From Ceratotherium simum simum (taxonomy: Eukaryota; Chordata; Mammalia; Perissodactyla; Rhinocerotidae), in contig NW_004454163.1 in the NCBI RefSeq assembly GCF_000283155.1, positions 27,652,165-27,716,164 of the forward strand: a DNA stretch of 64,000 bases, given 5' to 3'. The notes under the pieces were generated by a model. The model searched no databases, was not told the origin of the DNA, and saw only the letters and a list, made by a program, of their open reading frames with translations. Shown here one piece after another: positions 1-13,050 of the stretch (its first letter is position 1; each line of letters opens with the position of its first letter). The position numbers and the translations under genes are program-made.

Positions 1-1743
1 GAAATAAGTTGTATTTCTTTTATTAAAACAGGCATTTGTTTTTAATAAATAATCCTACTTTTACTTACAATGTGAAAATAAAATGAGTAAATTAGAAATT
101 CTCATTTTAGCACGCATGCTGTTGCTCTCTGTCGTCATGGCAGAATTTTTTCCTGCTTTTCTGTAATTTCTATAGCACGATAAGGTAATCTTATAGAAGA
201 ATACTTTAATGCTTGATCCTCTCTTCAACTTTTTAGTTAGTAAAAACATATTTGCCTAAAAACTTAAAGTTTATTAGAAGATTTTGGATTTTTTTTCTTT
301 GGGTTTTAAATGGTTAGAAATGTAAAAACTTGGCTTCTCTTTTGAAAAAGGCCATTTAAACACAGAAGCCTCTGTCCTGCATGGCAGAAAAGAAGCCAGT
401 GCACAGTTTTTGGCTATCAGGAGATCACATCTCGCCCTAGATTTTCTCTTTGCAATAGAACATTAGACATTTCCACTCAGGCCCTTTTTACAGACCAGTT
501 TAACGATCGATCGTCTGGGTAGACCTTGTAACCTCTGCTTATGAGAAGATTATGGACCCCTTTTTTCCATCTGGGGTACGACAGTATTGAAGAAGGTTGG
601 CTAATTCTTGGTACTGTTCAGAGAAGACCTTTCCTAGAGAAAGTGTGATGGAGAGTACGCCAAGGAACAGCTTCTTACTTGCACACTCCAGAGGGAATAT
701 GGAGCTGAGGTCTTCACAGTGTGAGTCTCTGTGACCCAGGAGACCTAGATGTGCCAGACCACGTTAGGAAACGTGTGTCGTGTTGTGTCTTTCTCTAGGT
801 TTGAGAACTGAGAGGCTAGCTACAAACCTGAACATTGATAAAAAGAGAAGCCCCTATTCAAAGATAAATCATACATCAAGGCACAGACTTACTTGCTTCC
901 TTTTTTTTTTTTTTTTTGGATTCCATGCTTCTAGAACACAAACAAAACAAAAACCAATGTAAGCTGGTCTTTAGAATCAAATTGCACTAATTTTACCCCA
1001 GTAGAATTTGAAATCCTGTGAGTTTAAGTTGAAGATAGCTTGGTAAAGCTATTATGTTAGTGATAATAAACAGCTAAGCAATTTAAAAAGGCTTTTTGAG
1101 TGCCAGTTCACAAATCTGGGTGCCAGTAAGAAGAGATGGATTGGGATGGGGTGTAGGGAGATTAAAATTACTGGAAACAAAAAAAAAGCCCAGCAAAGAC
1201 CCAAACTGTTAGAAGTATTCCAAGAATGTAAAAGGTGTGAAAGGGAGGGGGAAGGTTTGCTATTAACTTGTTGGTCCCAGGTACTTGTTAAAGTTGGGTA
1301 GCTAAGGGTTGGGAACACCTACCGGTATATTAGCCTAGTGAAACGTTTCTAGGTAGATGTGAAAGTAAAACGCTCTTCCCCAGAAATGGTCTCTTGTAGA
1401 GAGGACTCACTGTAGTACATTGGGGAGGACAGAGTGCCAGGAAGAATTTGGATTCAATACAGAAGTTTTTCTTTAAAGAATTTTAAAATGGCACAAGCAA
1501 GTAAGTTTTTAAAAATTATTTGGAACTAGAAACACATATCTAATAGCAACCATAAAAATTAATATTCCTTTATCTCTTTTTAAGTGTATATTTCACTCAG
1601 GTTTTCTTCTTAATATATTAAGAAATATTTCTGAATGATTATAAAATAGTATTGAAATGTCTATAATGTATGAAGATAGTCCACATGTGCTTTCTTTAGT
1701 GGTGTAATTTGTGATAGATATTTCATTTCTTTTTATAACATAG
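1..1743 (+). other. ZNF532: Intron of ZNF532 (3' part), no repeat confidently named
   Basis: This stretch precedes the first visible ZNF532 exon and ends in an acceptor, an AT-rich pyrimidine stretch followed by CATAG at 1739-1743. It is AT-rich with stop codons in all frames. I see no exon, RNA gene or clearly recognisable interspersed repeat in it. A T-homopolymer sits at about 901-917. Confidence 0.7.
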
Positions 1744-2025
1744 TCTATGCATGGAACATTGAAAAGTATTGAAGGGCCTCCAAACTTGGGTATAAACTTG
1801 CCTTTGAGCATTAAGCCCACAACTCAAAATTCAGCAAATCAAAACAAAGAGGACACCAGATCCATGAACGGGAAAGAGAAATTGGAAAAGAAATCTCCAT
1901 CTCCTGTGAAAAAATCAATGGAACCCAAGAAAGTGGCCAGTCCTGGCTGGACATGTTGGGAGTGTGACCGCCTGTTCACTCAGAGAGATGTTTACATTTC
2001 CCACGTGAGGAAGGAGCACGGGAAG
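1744..2025 (+). CDS. ZNF532: ZNF532 internal coding exon with one C2H2 finger
   Basis: This exon encodes part of zinc finger protein 532, a large nuclear C2H2 protein of the ZNF532/ZNF592/ZNF687 family, whose members are known as chromatin-associated transcription cofactors. It is 282 bp (94 codons), starts after AG at 1742-1743 and ends before the donor GTAAGA at 2026, in phase 0 at both ends. The first ~65 residues are polar, rich in Ser, Lys and Pro and without a fold I recognise, as in the long linkers of this family. The last ~30 residues form a C2H2 finger: C-x2-C (CWEC), twelve residues, then H-x4-H (HVRKEH). Open reading continues nine codons past the donor, so splice prediction rather than the frame sets the end. 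The N-terminal ~950 residues of the protein lie left of the window. Confidence 0.92.
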
Positions 2026-2059
2026 GTAAGAGTGGAAGCCACCCCCATAGTGTAAGGAA

Positions 2060-2225
2060 GAGCCCTGGACTGACGGATCACCAAGACTTGGGTTCTTGGC
2101 TTGGCTCTGTCAGTAATTAGTAGCATGACCTTGAAAATCACTCAGTGTCTCTGAGCCTCAGTTTCCTTATCTGTAAAATGGGCGTTTCCAGGTCCTTCCA
2201 ATCTTGTTCTGTGATATTGCTAATA
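2060..2225 (+). repeat. MIR SINE, plus orientation
   Basis: It shows the conserved MIR core: a 'gcatgacctt' segment, then the 'cctcagtttccttatctgt' and 'aaaatggg' motif at about 2157-2182. It lies 35 bp downstream of a ZNF532 exon and is diverged, as expected of this ancient family. Confidence 0.82.
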
Positions 2226-2639
2226 ATTGCCTTCACTTGGCTAATAGTTGCCTTCACCCCAAGGCAGTGAGTCGTCCACCACATTCATGTTTATAGCTGA
2301 GGAAACCAAGAATAACGGTAAACCAAAGTGAAAAACGTTTGAATTCACCTCTTAGTCCTGTGACAAATAAGGAAGAGCACAGGAGAGAAAGAAAGTGGAT
2401 GTTTTGAAAACTGTGTAGCATTTATATGACTACTGATTCTTTCCTGAGTTTGGTAGTGGGAAGAGGGTCCTCATCCTGAAAATACCCAGAAGAAGCTCTA
2501 TAACTCAAAATCACTGAAAAATCTGAGTTGTAGTAATAAGCACGCATCTCCAACTGATAGGGAATTTTAAAAAATGCTCATTAGACTTAATAGCAAGGTT
2601 ATTTTTTAATATTATTCTGATTTTCCCAAAGTTGCTTTG

Positions 2640-3010
2640 TTCCAGTCAGGATCCAGACAGAGTCTTCATTGAATTTGGTTGTTGTATAACTTAAATCTCT
2701 CTTATTCTTTACCAGCCTTCCCTTCATTTTATTTTATTTTTTAATGTGGTATTGATTTGTTGGAAAAATTGGGTTATATGTCCTGTAGATTGTCCTGTGG
2801 ATTTGTGTAATTACTTCTTTTTGACATTGTTTAACTTGTTTCTCTTTATCCCATAATTCCTAGAAATTTTATTAGATTCAGAGTGAATTTTTTTACATGA
2901 GACTACGTCATAGGTGCTATATTCTTTTTGTTTCACATCCTGAGGTGTACATAATACCAGCTTGTCCCACTTTTAGTGATAGTAAGATTGATTAGTGGCT
3001 TCAGAGACAT
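2640..3010. repeat. Old L1-derived fragment
   Basis: The text resembles an old L1M-type non-coding region, with phrases such as the transition from 'gtcctgtagattgtcctgtgg' to 'cccacttttagtgat' and a TTGATTTGTTG motif. It appears to be the same family as the longer segment at 7985-8990. Family and orientation are from memory of consensus text, so this call is moderate. Confidence 0.45.
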
Positions 3011-4199
3011 ACTTTAAGGAAACCATCTTATTGCTTTAACTTTCAAGCCAATAAAACCAAATAGTTATCCTTGGGGAACCTGTGTAAAGATTGCATAGAA
3101 ATTGGTTTATAATTAGTATATACTAGATCCTTGGAAAGTTTGTTATATTAAGTGTGTTAAGCATTACTTTGTAATCTCATTTATACTGTTTATTTGAGCT
3201 ACTCATGAAGCTGACATGTTTTACCTTGCTACCATCCAAATAATATAAACTTGTCTTTGAGCATCAATCACAATGATCACAAATTGCAAAAAGATATTTT
3301 TATTATATTTGGTCTAACTATACTTAATTCAGTGTCTCTTCATATAAAAATTAGTTATTTATAGAATATTTATATGGCTTTAGTAGCCCATTGCTTATTT
3401 AATCATCTCAACTTCAGGCTTCTCTAATAGGCCATAGCATCTTACAATATTCATGATAAATATTGGGTAGTTCTTAAGGGGCAATCCTTGATAAACTTAC
3501 TGTGTAAATACACTACAATAGTTCTTTCAGAGCCTGATATGATTCTAGGAAAAATCTTTTCTTGGCACCCAAACTGGATTTCACAAATGTTAAGATGGAA
3601 CAGACCTTAATAATTATCTAGCATTCCAATCCTTTCATTTCTTGTACGTTTGAGATTTCTGTAATAGTCTTGGAACATTTCAGAATTCTTTTCCTTTTTT
3701 TTTAAAACTATTTTTATCTTGCATGTCTGACAATGATTGGATCTAGAATATAAATGAGGAGACAGCTCCAAGAAAGAGTTGGTGGGATGAATTTAACACT
3801 TCCTTAAACTGTTGGCTTTGGAACTGTAGTGTGGAGCCGGCTCTGAGCTGGACGTGTGTGCCGGCGTGCTGTGCATTGTGTGTCCGTACATTAGTGCAGC
3901 CGTTCATCACAGAGGAAATGTTTGGCTTAGTAGGATTTTAGGATTAGCTTTGAAGAAGCTGAGACTCTGCCTTTTGGAGTGAGGCACATCAGATTAGGTT
4001 ACAGTTTCAATTCTGTTCACTCAGCCTCCTGAAAGAACTAAAGGGCGGTGGGGGAGGGAGGGGAAGAAATGTCTTTATAAGCTGGTGAAATGAAAAGAAT
4101 GTTGGCCTCGAGTCAGAAACTAGCGCGTGAGTTCTCCTGGCCGAAATCAGGCTGGAGCGCTGCACTTGCAGACATCCCACCTATAGATGTACGCGCATC

Positions 4200-5480
4200 T
4201 ACTCCCATTCTTTTCTTCTCTCCTATCAGAACACTCACGTCACCTCTCTTCCATTTAAACCCCAAACTTCAAATCTCCTGCCCTCTGTCTTGTCCATTCA
4301 GACAGCCAGGCAAGCACCCTGCGCCTGCACTTTTCCACTCCCATTTACTCCTCAGCTGACCGCCTTGGGATTCAGCCTCGCCTTGTCACCAGACCCAGTT
4401 CACTTGTGACGTCGTCCTTGAGTCCATTTGACATTTTTCAGTCTTTATACCCTCATCAACCCCACTGCAGTATTTCACATGGTTGACAGTTCGTCCTAAA
4501 AGCATTTTCTACCGTTAAGTGTTGAACGCTACACCCTCTCCTGGGTTTTCTCCTGGTTGCCAGAACACCCATCGGGTTTCTGTCCTGGAAACATTTAACT
4601 CTCTGGGAATTTCAGTTACTCTCGTGGCTTCACTTCTCATGTATGTGTGTAGATTACTTTCAAATCTCTGTCTCCAGCTGTGGTTTCTTGCCTGCATTCC
4701 AGTCCCTGAAGTCCAGCCACCTATCAAGTGTTGCAGCTTCTTGGATAGTTCACAGAAGCTTTAAGCCTGTCCAACCAGGGAACCCCCGCCCCCCCACCCC
4801 CGCCTGCAGTCGGAAGCTTCGTGTCCAGCTCGACTTGGTGATTCCTCCTCTACCCAACCCTCTTCTCCATCCATCCATTTAATACCCTTTAGTCCACCCA
4901 TTTACCTTTGTTCAGGCAGCTATTAATTCTTGCCTGGAGTATTGTTCTCAGTGTAGCCAGATCGAGTTTCCTCAAGTGCAGCTCTGATTGTGTCTCTATT
5001 GCCCTCAAAGGAGTCCAGTGGCTTATGGGTCTCCTTTGATCTACCGCTTTCTCTGGCCGTATCTCTCATGGTGCAGGCTAGACAAACTCAGCCACCTGAA
5101 GTGCTTTATACACTGTTTGCTCGTTCACCTCTGGGGCTTTTCAGGTGGTGGTCCATTGGTTCGAAAGACTGCACATTTTTGGTGGCTAACTTCTTTTAGT
5201 CTTTTGGGTCTCAGCTTACATATCACCTCATCTGGAAAGCCTTTCTTGGTCCCCTCAGACGGAATCAGGAACTCTTCCTGCATGTTTCCATGGCAGCATG
5301 TACTTCCCTCACCCTAACCATTGGCGCTGTATGAAGGGTGCCTCTAGTCTCTCTCCCTTTGGACAGTTGGTGCTTTCTTCCTCTCTTCAGTTCTCATCCG
5401 TAGAGTCTTTGGGGGCCTCTGTCCTTAGCTCATAGTATCCTGATGAATATTTCTGGAATTAATGAATCAAGAATGAGTGC
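4200..5480 (+). repeat. LINE2 (L2) remnants, plus orientation
   Basis: This pyrimidine-rich block shows recurring L2 3'-end wording, including 'cagcttacatatcacctc' followed by 'tctggaaagcctttcttgg' near 5210-5250, and ends near 'tgaatatttctggaattaatgaat' (5440-5466), typical of an L2 tail. It contains several ORFs of 70-109 codons with no recognisable protein domain, so I treat them as chance frames in a decayed LINE. Confidence 0.65.
4780..4803 (-). other. C-rich tract; G-quadruplex-prone on minus strand
   Basis: The minus strand reads as runs of 5, 7 and 5 guanines separated by single bases, and the 7-run can supply two tetrad strands. It sits inside L2-derived sequence. Confidence 0.5.
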
Positions 5481-6480
5481 TGATTTGGAAGGCATCTAAC
5501 CCCTTGTAGACTTACCTTCCTCTTGAAAATGGGAGTGATACACGCTTTACTGACCACACAGTGTCTTGTGTTGTAGGTACCAACAGGGAACTATATGTGA
5601 GGTGACATGCAGCCTCCAATCCCTTTGGGTGTAAGATGAGATATAAATATGAAATTACAAGGGATTTGAAAATTGTATTTGGCTAAATGTCTCAGGAGAG
5701 CATAATTGTTTACTTCCACCAGGCTAGAAGTTATTGGAAAGATCTGATTTTACTGGATTACCCAATGAAATGTCATTATGCATTATGACAGTATGACAGT
5801 AAATGTTCTGAACCAGTGAACTGTGAAGGTATACTTGATTTCAATTCCGTAATCATGCCTTAAAAAATAAATATGTGTATAGAATAATTTTGGGAATAAT
5901 TTAAACACATTCTGCCAACCACAGTACCACAGTTACCTTAGTGTTACTTATAACTAGTACAATTATTATTTTGATAGAGTTTGGAGAAAAGATTTTAAGT
6001 CAGGAGTAAGACCAACTGGCATGAACTAAAATTTATATCAAGATAGTTCACTGCTACTCCTTTTAGATGGCCTTTTTTGGTTTCAGTAATTGTTTTTGAC
6101 CTTTCTTCCTCTTCTCAGTTCTCATCTAAAAAATCTTTACTAAAAGAAATATTTTGTATAGAGTTCCATGTTGAAGATATTCAGTAGCTTTGTCTTCAAG
6201 ATTCGGAAACCTAGTGCCAGCTATGCCAGTTAACTTAGTAGCCAGCTTCTTTCTCTCTCTAATGCGTATCTTTTTTTTTTTTTTTTTTACTAATACTAAT
6301 CCGGTATTCACTTTCAGTGGTTTTTAATTTTTTTCAATAATTTGTTGTAATCTGATATTAAGTCAAATAATTAAAAAAAAATTTTGGCAGATATTCAATA
6401 AAAATTGATGAAAGGTATAATTATTTAAAAACCTACCGTCTGCTGAATCATTACTTTATCCATTTAAAAAAGAAAAATAG

Positions 6481-6731
6481 GGGCTGGCCTGGTGGCATAG
6501 CGATTAAGTGGGTGCCTTCTGCTTCAGCTGCCCGGGGTTCACAGGTTCGGATCCCGGGCACGTACCAAGGCACCACTTGTTAAACCATGCTGTGGCAGTG
6601 TCCCATATAAAGTAGAGGAAGATGGGCACGGATGTTAGCCCAGGGCCAATCTTGCTCAGCAAAATGAGGAGGATTGGCATTGGATGTTAGCTCAGGGCTA
6701 ATCTTCCTCACAAAAAAAAAAAAAGAAAAAG
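6481..6731 (+). mobile_element. ERE SINE (internally deleted long form)
   Basis: This is a perissodactyl tRNA-derived SINE. The tRNA-like head (GGGCTGGCCTGGTGGC..., B-box-like 'ggttcggatcc' at about 6544-6554) is followed by the tail module 'gatgttagc' repeated twice and then an A-rich tail. It lacks the middle module 'tagaaggatgtgcaactatg' present in other copies. A 13-bp target duplication AAAAGAAAAATAG flanks it (6468-6480 and 6732-6744). Confidence 0.93.
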
Positions 6732-7609
6732 AAAAGAAAAATAGTTAAAGCAGCCGTATTAAAAAAAGTGATTGTTACAGAAATTCCATACAGAGAAACC
6801 AGTAAAAAATTGATCCGTTTCTAAAGTTGGTGTTATTGTTGTTATGAGCAGGTTTTGGCTATCCTTTTAAATCATAAACTCTTTGAGGACAGGTTCTGTA
6901 TCTGTTTATTATTGTGTCTTCCATGGCTTGTAGCTGTGCCTTGCGTGGTGTCTTTGGAGTCGCTGATTGGAGCAGTTCTCCTCCGATCGTCACTTACACT
7001 CACGGAAAGGGACATTGTTAGTCATGAATATATGTGAGTTGAGGTCTAGGTTTGGACATTAGTTTTCTGACCACAGGATTCCTTTCACCTTCCCAGTCTC
7101 CATATTCTCAACCGTAAAATCAGAAAGATGAGCTTGTCAGTATTGTTAACCTGATGATCTCATTGCAAGCTATGAGTCCTTTCCTAGATAAATGGACAAA
7201 TACGCAGAATTTTATATACGATTTTGAGGGTCACGTATCTCCTGACGTTCTTTCTTGGTTGCTCTGGGGGTCTTCTAGGAACCTCAAATTAGGATCTGCT
7301 CAACGAGATAGTACCTGAGGTCATGCTTACTGATCACACATTCTGCAATTAGCTGATCTGATAGTAAGTAAAAAAATAAAAGTCTGTACCTCTTCAAAGC
7401 TTGAGAATTACGAGGTGATCTATGATAATTGTTTGTACCCTACACTTCAAGAAATCATTACTGAGCTTTTTAGATAGAAAGATTGTAAAGCAGAGTAGAA
7501 TTTACTTAATTATGGAACTCAAATGCCATCAAAATGAACCTTACATGACCTTTTGAGATTCTTGATGGGTGTAGATGTGGTCCAGTTCTGTGTCTACAAG
7601 TTGGGAGGA

Positions 7610-7800
7610 ACCTGACAGACTGGGGTTTGAATCTTGGCACTACCACCTACTAGCAGTGTGGTTTTATAAAAAGTAACCCTCCAGTTTCATTTTACTTATG
7701 TTTAGAATGGAAATAATAATATTCACCACATAAGGTTCTTTTGAAGATTAAATAAGAGGCTATGTATCTAGCGTAGTACATAGCAGACATTTGTCTCTAT
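7610..7800 (+). repeat. MIR SINE, plus orientation
   Basis: The order of motifs matches MIR: 'ggggtttgaatcttggcac', 'ccagtttcattttactta', 'gaagattaaataagaggct' and 'gtacatagcagacat'. It is diverged, with small indels. Confidence 0.75.
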
Positions 7801-7984
7801 TTCCCCTCTATATACTAGAGTTTTAAAAATTAAATTTTGCTTGAAAAAAGCTCACCAAAGTAGAAAGTTCTTGTTATATAGACATTATAAGTAACAACAT
7901 ATGAATATATATATTTTAATTTTCATTTTGAAGTGATTTTAGTCTTAGAGAAATAGTGTGGAGTTCTGGATACCCTTCACTCAG

Positions 7985-8990
7985 CTTCATAATGTGGACA
8001 TCTTATGTAACCCTAGTACAATGGTCAAAACTGGGACATTAACATTGGTACAATACTATTAACAAATCTTCAGACTTTAGAATAATTTCACCAGTTGTCC
8101 CACTAATGTCCCTTTTCTAGTTGAACACTCAATCTAGGATCCCACTTCGCATTCAGTTGTCATGTCTCCTTAGTTTCCTCCAATCTGTATGACAGTTCCC
8201 AGTCTTTGTCTTTCACGATGTTGATGTTGACACTTTTGAAGATTATTGGTTATTTGGTAGAATGTCCTGCCGTTTGGATTTGTCTGATGTGTCCTCATGA
8301 TTAGATTCAGGTTATTCATTTTTGGAAGGGATATCACAGAAGTGATGTTGTGCCCTTCCCCCGCCGAGCATCATATCAGGAGGTACATGATGTCAACATG
8401 ACTCATTCTTGGTGATGTTAACCTTGAACACTTGGTTAAAGTGGTGTCTGCCAGGTTTCTCCACTGTAAATTGCTCTTTTCCCTTTGTAATCAAGTGTCT
8501 TTCGGGGAGATGCTTTGAGACTGCAAGTACCCTGTTTCTTATCGTACTTTCACCCACCGATTTGAACATCCATTCTTTACTCCTGCCTGCAAAAATTATT
8601 ACTGTAATGTTTGCTTAATGGTGACTTTCTACTTCCCTCACTTCTTCTACATTTATTAATTGGAACTCATTGTAAGGATGAGCTCAATTTTTTATTTAGA
8701 GTTATATGGACTTATGGATATTTATCTAGTGGGTTAGAACCCGTGACTATCATTAGTCATTTTTTTTGCTCAAGTTGTCCTAGATTTGGCCGTTGGGAGC
8801 TCCTTTAAGTGGGTGCTTGTGTCTTATCAACATGCCCCATGTTTGAACACTTCCTTGCTTTCTGGTGTCACACTATGCTCCTGGTTCATCTTATATTTTC
8901 TCTGCCCCCAGCCCTGCAATCAGCCATTTCTCCAAGGAGTCTGGTTCCTTTTATTGAGAATGATAGAAATTGTGTATTTTTAAGAGACTC
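7985..8990. repeat. Old L1-derived segment (about 1 kb)
   Basis: Long continuous resemblance to a known old L1M non-coding region, including 'atcatatcaggaggtacatg' (8370-8389), 'gtggtgtctgccaggtttct' (8441-8460) and 'agccatttctccaaggagtc' (8922-8941). Short overlapping ORFs here encode nothing recognisable. Confidence 0.55.
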
Positions 8991-10133
8991 TGTGTGTATG
9001 TATTTTGATTATCACTTACCATGGGAAACTATAATTGGGAAAATAGAGTGTGGGTGGAAAAAAGCAACAAGCCTCAAAATGGCTTCTCAATTATTTAGTG
9101 TGAGGTAATGATGTAATTGGCAATTAATAAGTTTTTATCGCATGCTTTTGGAATTAGAATAAGCCAAAGCTTGTAAAATATATCCAATTGTTGGAGGGAA
9201 TACTTGAGAGATGTTTTGTAAAATATGAAGGAAAAGGACAGGCACAGGCAGGTGTTTCCAGGAAAATGATGTGATGTTTACTCAGCTCCTGTTCTGCTTC
9301 TCCAAGGAGAGTGAAACCAGCGTCATTACGGGAGAATGGATGCCCGAGAAAGAGAGCACGACCCTAAGAAAGGGTCTAGCTTCTGTAAATAAGTTCACTT
9401 TTCTGTCTTTACATGGTGCTAAGGAGCTTGCAGCATATTAATCATGGAAAATGGGGTATGACTAAATATTCTCCTTGTCTAAAAGGATATAATTGGGTAG
9501 ATTCTGAAAATTTCAGGCAGATAATGTCATTCTGACCTTATTGAGCCCAACCATTTCAGAGAACAGATTGTTGAGTAACTGGGTTCTGAGCGGCAGGAAA
9601 AAGAACTTAGTGAAGACTAAGAACAGGGGATTCCAGGTAAATCTTACTTTCTTTTGTTCATGGAGTACTTGGTGGTAGGTAGGGTAACACCACAGATAGA
9701 GAGTAACTGGGTTTCAGCACAACTTTTGGCAGACTCTCTCTTTTAATACTATTTTTTGTAGGATAGCACAAGAGGGCCTGGATGAGATGTTGAATTTATA
9801 GCTGACTCGTGGCTCACTGCTGTGTTGGAGAGAAAGCTTCCATTTTGGATCAGATTTTACCCAGCATTTCTATAATGACTTGATTGTAGGGAAAGAAGCT
9901 GGGAGGGATTTTACAAGGTAAATCTTAACAAGTAAGCGCAGAGCTTTTTATTTAGGTTTTAAAAAATCAAGTACACAAATATTATGTGGGGCAGATAGGG
10001 TTTGGCTACCTTATGTGAAAAAACATGCCAGCTTTGTTTGACTATCTTAGTATGACCCATCTTTCTTTACGGCTGCCGAGATAGTATGCGTATCAAGGAA
10101 GCTAATACCCTTTGATTTGGCATCATATCTAGT

Positions 10134-10294
10134 TAGTGGTTCTCAAAACTTGAGTGTAGTGTGTGTTAGAATCTCCTGGGGGGCTTGTTAAAATACTAAT
10201 GCTGGGCTCCGCCCCCACAGTTTCTGATTCAGTAGGTCTGGGATGCAACCCGATAATTTGCATTTCTTACATGTCTCCACTTTGAGAACCACTG
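10134..10294 (-). mobile_element. MER5-like hAT DNA transposon (non-autonomous)
   Basis: Terminal inverted repeats are visible: the left end TAGTGGTTCTCAAA pairs with the right end TTTGAGAACCACTG with one mismatch. The interior carries 'tttctgattcagtaggtctg' and 'aatttgcatttct', typical of the MER5 family in minus orientation. The element is 161 bp. Confidence 0.85.
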
Positions 10295-10329
10295 GTTTAC
10301 CCTATGTGGCACTAAAATCCCCTAAAGCC

Positions 10330-10560
10330 CATTGATTTATACAACAAAAGTTTATTCCTTGCACATGCAGAGTTTCTTATGGGTTTGAGCAGTTCTCTGG
10401 GGCAGCTGTTCTTCCTTGACTGTGTCATTGGCCAGAACAAGTCACGTGACCAGACCCAATTGAAGCATATTCTTCAATGTGCCCCGAAGGGGAAAGGATG
10501 ACAAGTAGTGTTTATCACACCCAGGACAGTGGCTCCTGAATCTGAATTGATGTGCTCTTG
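10330..10560. repeat. Old interspersed repeat, family not assigned
   Basis: It contains 'acaacaaaagtttattcctt' and 'tcattggccagaacaagtca', wording shared with a common mammalian medium-reiteration repeat also seen at 35410-35765. I cannot name the family with confidence. Confidence 0.4.
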
Positions 10561-11052
10561 TTCTCATTGCACTGATTAAAGATGGATGTTGACATACTAG
10601 CACTCAGAGGAGGGTAACCAGAGTGGTGAGAGTCTGGAAAGAAAAGTTGGAGTCCAAGGGAGCTTTGATGGCTGTCTTCAGATATCTGTCTCCTCCATGT
10701 GAGGACCAGTGCATGATGAATTACAGGGAACTGGAGCAGTGTGTGGGTAGAATACCTACCTATCTGTCACTGGAATTATTCAGGCCAAATGTTCCCCTGT
10801 AAAGGGATGGAATAGAAAGGAGGCCTTTCAGACTCACACTGGAATTAAATGAAAACACCTGTAGTAATACATGCAGTGTTGCCATAGCGACCAGGAGGTG
10901 GGTATTTACATCCAGTCACAGTCTAAATCATTCCTCAAACCAACCATCGCTCTAGAAAAAGCATCTCTTTTCACAGTTGATCTAATTTGTAGATTGAAGC
11001 AACACTGCCAGAAAGAAGTCGTGTGGCTACCAGCCGAGCAGTGAATCCGACA

Positions 11053-11208
11053 CAGTGACTGCACATTAGAACCACCTAGAGAGCTAAAATCCCAGCACAC
11101 ACGTGCTCCCTAGGTCAATTTCACTGGCATCCCTGGGGGATGGGAGCTGGCATCAGCATTTTTAAGCTCCAAGGTGGTTCTGGTGTGTAGCCAGGGTCAA
11201 GAACACTG
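11053..11208 (-). mobile_element. MER5-like hAT fragment
   Basis: Both ends begin or finish with CAGTG/CACTG (CAGTGACTGCAC ... CAAGAACACTG), and the interior carries 'acattagaaccacctagag' and 'catcagcatttttaa'. No matching 8-bp target duplication is seen. Confidence 0.6.
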
Positions 11209-11770
11209 GGCATCCCCGAGGATCTGCCGTGGACTTTCCCTTGTTTGCATGGCCCTCGCTCACGTGAAGCACACACCCTTGCTGGTCTATGGTGTAGGGA
11301 AGACTGATCCCAAGTGCATTTGTTAAAGAGACTCCAGCTAATGATCGCTGTTGCGTTGAATATAGGTGACACAACTCATGGAAAGTTCAACGGTAGTGAG
11401 TAGAGGAGCAGCTGGGCCCAGAGTCTCTGATATAATTTAATGCCTAATTATAAATTATTGTAGGGTGTCTTAATGTTTGTTTTCAACGAGTCTGTAAACC
11501 TTTAAGATAAGTCCACAGGTCTTATCTCTTGCTTTAACGTACTGGGTACAGGCGACTTGGAATACTTGCTATTATTTAGTCTTTTCTGTTCTGAAATACA
11601 CTTTCAGCATATGTACTTAGAGATGTAGGTGAAAGAAAGGGCAGTGGCAGAAAAAGAAAATGGGAGAATGAAATGATGAGACAGTCTGGGAGATTAGCAG
11701 AACTTTTGGTGCAAGTGTGCTGTCATGCACCTTTTTAAATGATGGTGAGTCTCTTATGTTTATATGCATA

Positions 11771-11824
11771 TTCTCTCTCTCTCTCTTTCTATATATATAT
11801 ATATATTTATTTTTTTTTTTTTTT
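11771..11824. repeat. Compound microsatellite (TC)n(TA)n and T-run
   Basis: A CT-repeat runs straight into an AT-repeat and then a T-homopolymer of about 14. It is low complexity and the small ORF over it is spurious. Confidence 0.95.
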
Positions 11825-12519
11825 AAAGCACCCACCCAACCTGGATCCTAGTCACGCTTATAAAATGTATGGTAGGGCGTAATTTTTCCCTTTAATCTGA
11901 CACTTCTTTAGAGAAAGTTGTGAAATAAAATATTACATCTCCCTTTTATTTCTGTCTTCCTACTTTACTGCAGTGATGATCATTAGTTAAGGGTGTGAAA
12001 ATATTGTCCACTTTGCACAGTGAATTGCCATATGGTATCATTTTCATTCTTTTAGCATTAGTTAGAGCTCATTCTGTTGTCATTAGGCCTGCATTATTTG
12101 GGAATAGAAAAAGATCTTTTTATTTAATTAATCTCAATGTAGGAAGAGAATAGATTTGTATCCTTCTAAAACTCATCTTTTAGCTATGGCGATATTAGCT
12201 CTCTGCCATAATCATATTATCCTAGCAACAGGTGAAAAAAAAATCAGTTTCTTATATCTTTTTTGGCTTAGAACTTATTTGTGATTGCTCAAGGTTTTAA
12301 GAGAAATGTATTTAAATTGGTTGCATATTCTGCTCTACTGCTGGTTAGTTGTTAGAGAAGGATGGTTTCTCACTTTGTTCTATGTTTGGCATCAAATGTG
12401 CATCCAAGAGTTAAAAGGCACTTAAGTTAGAGTTTGTGTATTAATGCTGTGTGCTAGAAATGTACTTCATTGCTGGTTTTATGAGACTTATTTTTGGCCA
12501 CTGAGATTGATATTTTATT

Positions 12520-12670
12520 AGTATACTTTATTCTATTATTATAATTTATATTTATTATAATTTTATGTTTTAAATTTTATGTTTTAATATATTTATAATT
12601 AACATTATAAATTTATTATAATACTTTAGTATTTTTATTTTTCTATTAGATATTTTCTTAGTATAGTTTA
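12520..12670. repeat. AT-rich low-complexity stretch
   Basis: Degenerate TTTATAATTTAT-type units recur, with almost no G or C over about 130 bp. No coding or RNA signal. Confidence 0.85.
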
Positions 12671-12849
12671 CTATATACAGTTTTATAAAAGTTTTCTATG
12701 TGATTTAATGAAAAACTTTTTATGTAAAAATGACATTGAAAACTTAGTTCAAAGCATATTAAAATACATATCTATTGATGATTTTAGTAACGTGCTAAAT
12801 TGGAAGGTGAAATGGCAGTGAGGACAGGGTTTGAGGGCTTGCTGCATGG

Positions 12850-13050
12850 CATGAACTATTCATTATCTCATTTATCCTTGAAACAGGCTCATGAGGTAGA
12901 CGCTGTTACTAATCCCATTGTACAGATGGGAAAGGAAGCTTAGGAAAGGTTAAGTAATTTATTACCGCAGGTTCTAAGCTTGTAGGTGGCAGAAGGAGGG
13001 TTCCCATTATGACTCCCCAGGTGCTATGCTGAACGGCTGCTCTTTGCAGA
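12850..13050 (-). repeat. MIR SINE, minus orientation
   Basis: MIR core in reverse: 'ctcatgaggtagacgctgtt', 'cccattgtacagatgggaaa', 'aggttaagtaatttatta' and 'gcttgtaggtggcagaagg'. Confidence 0.78.
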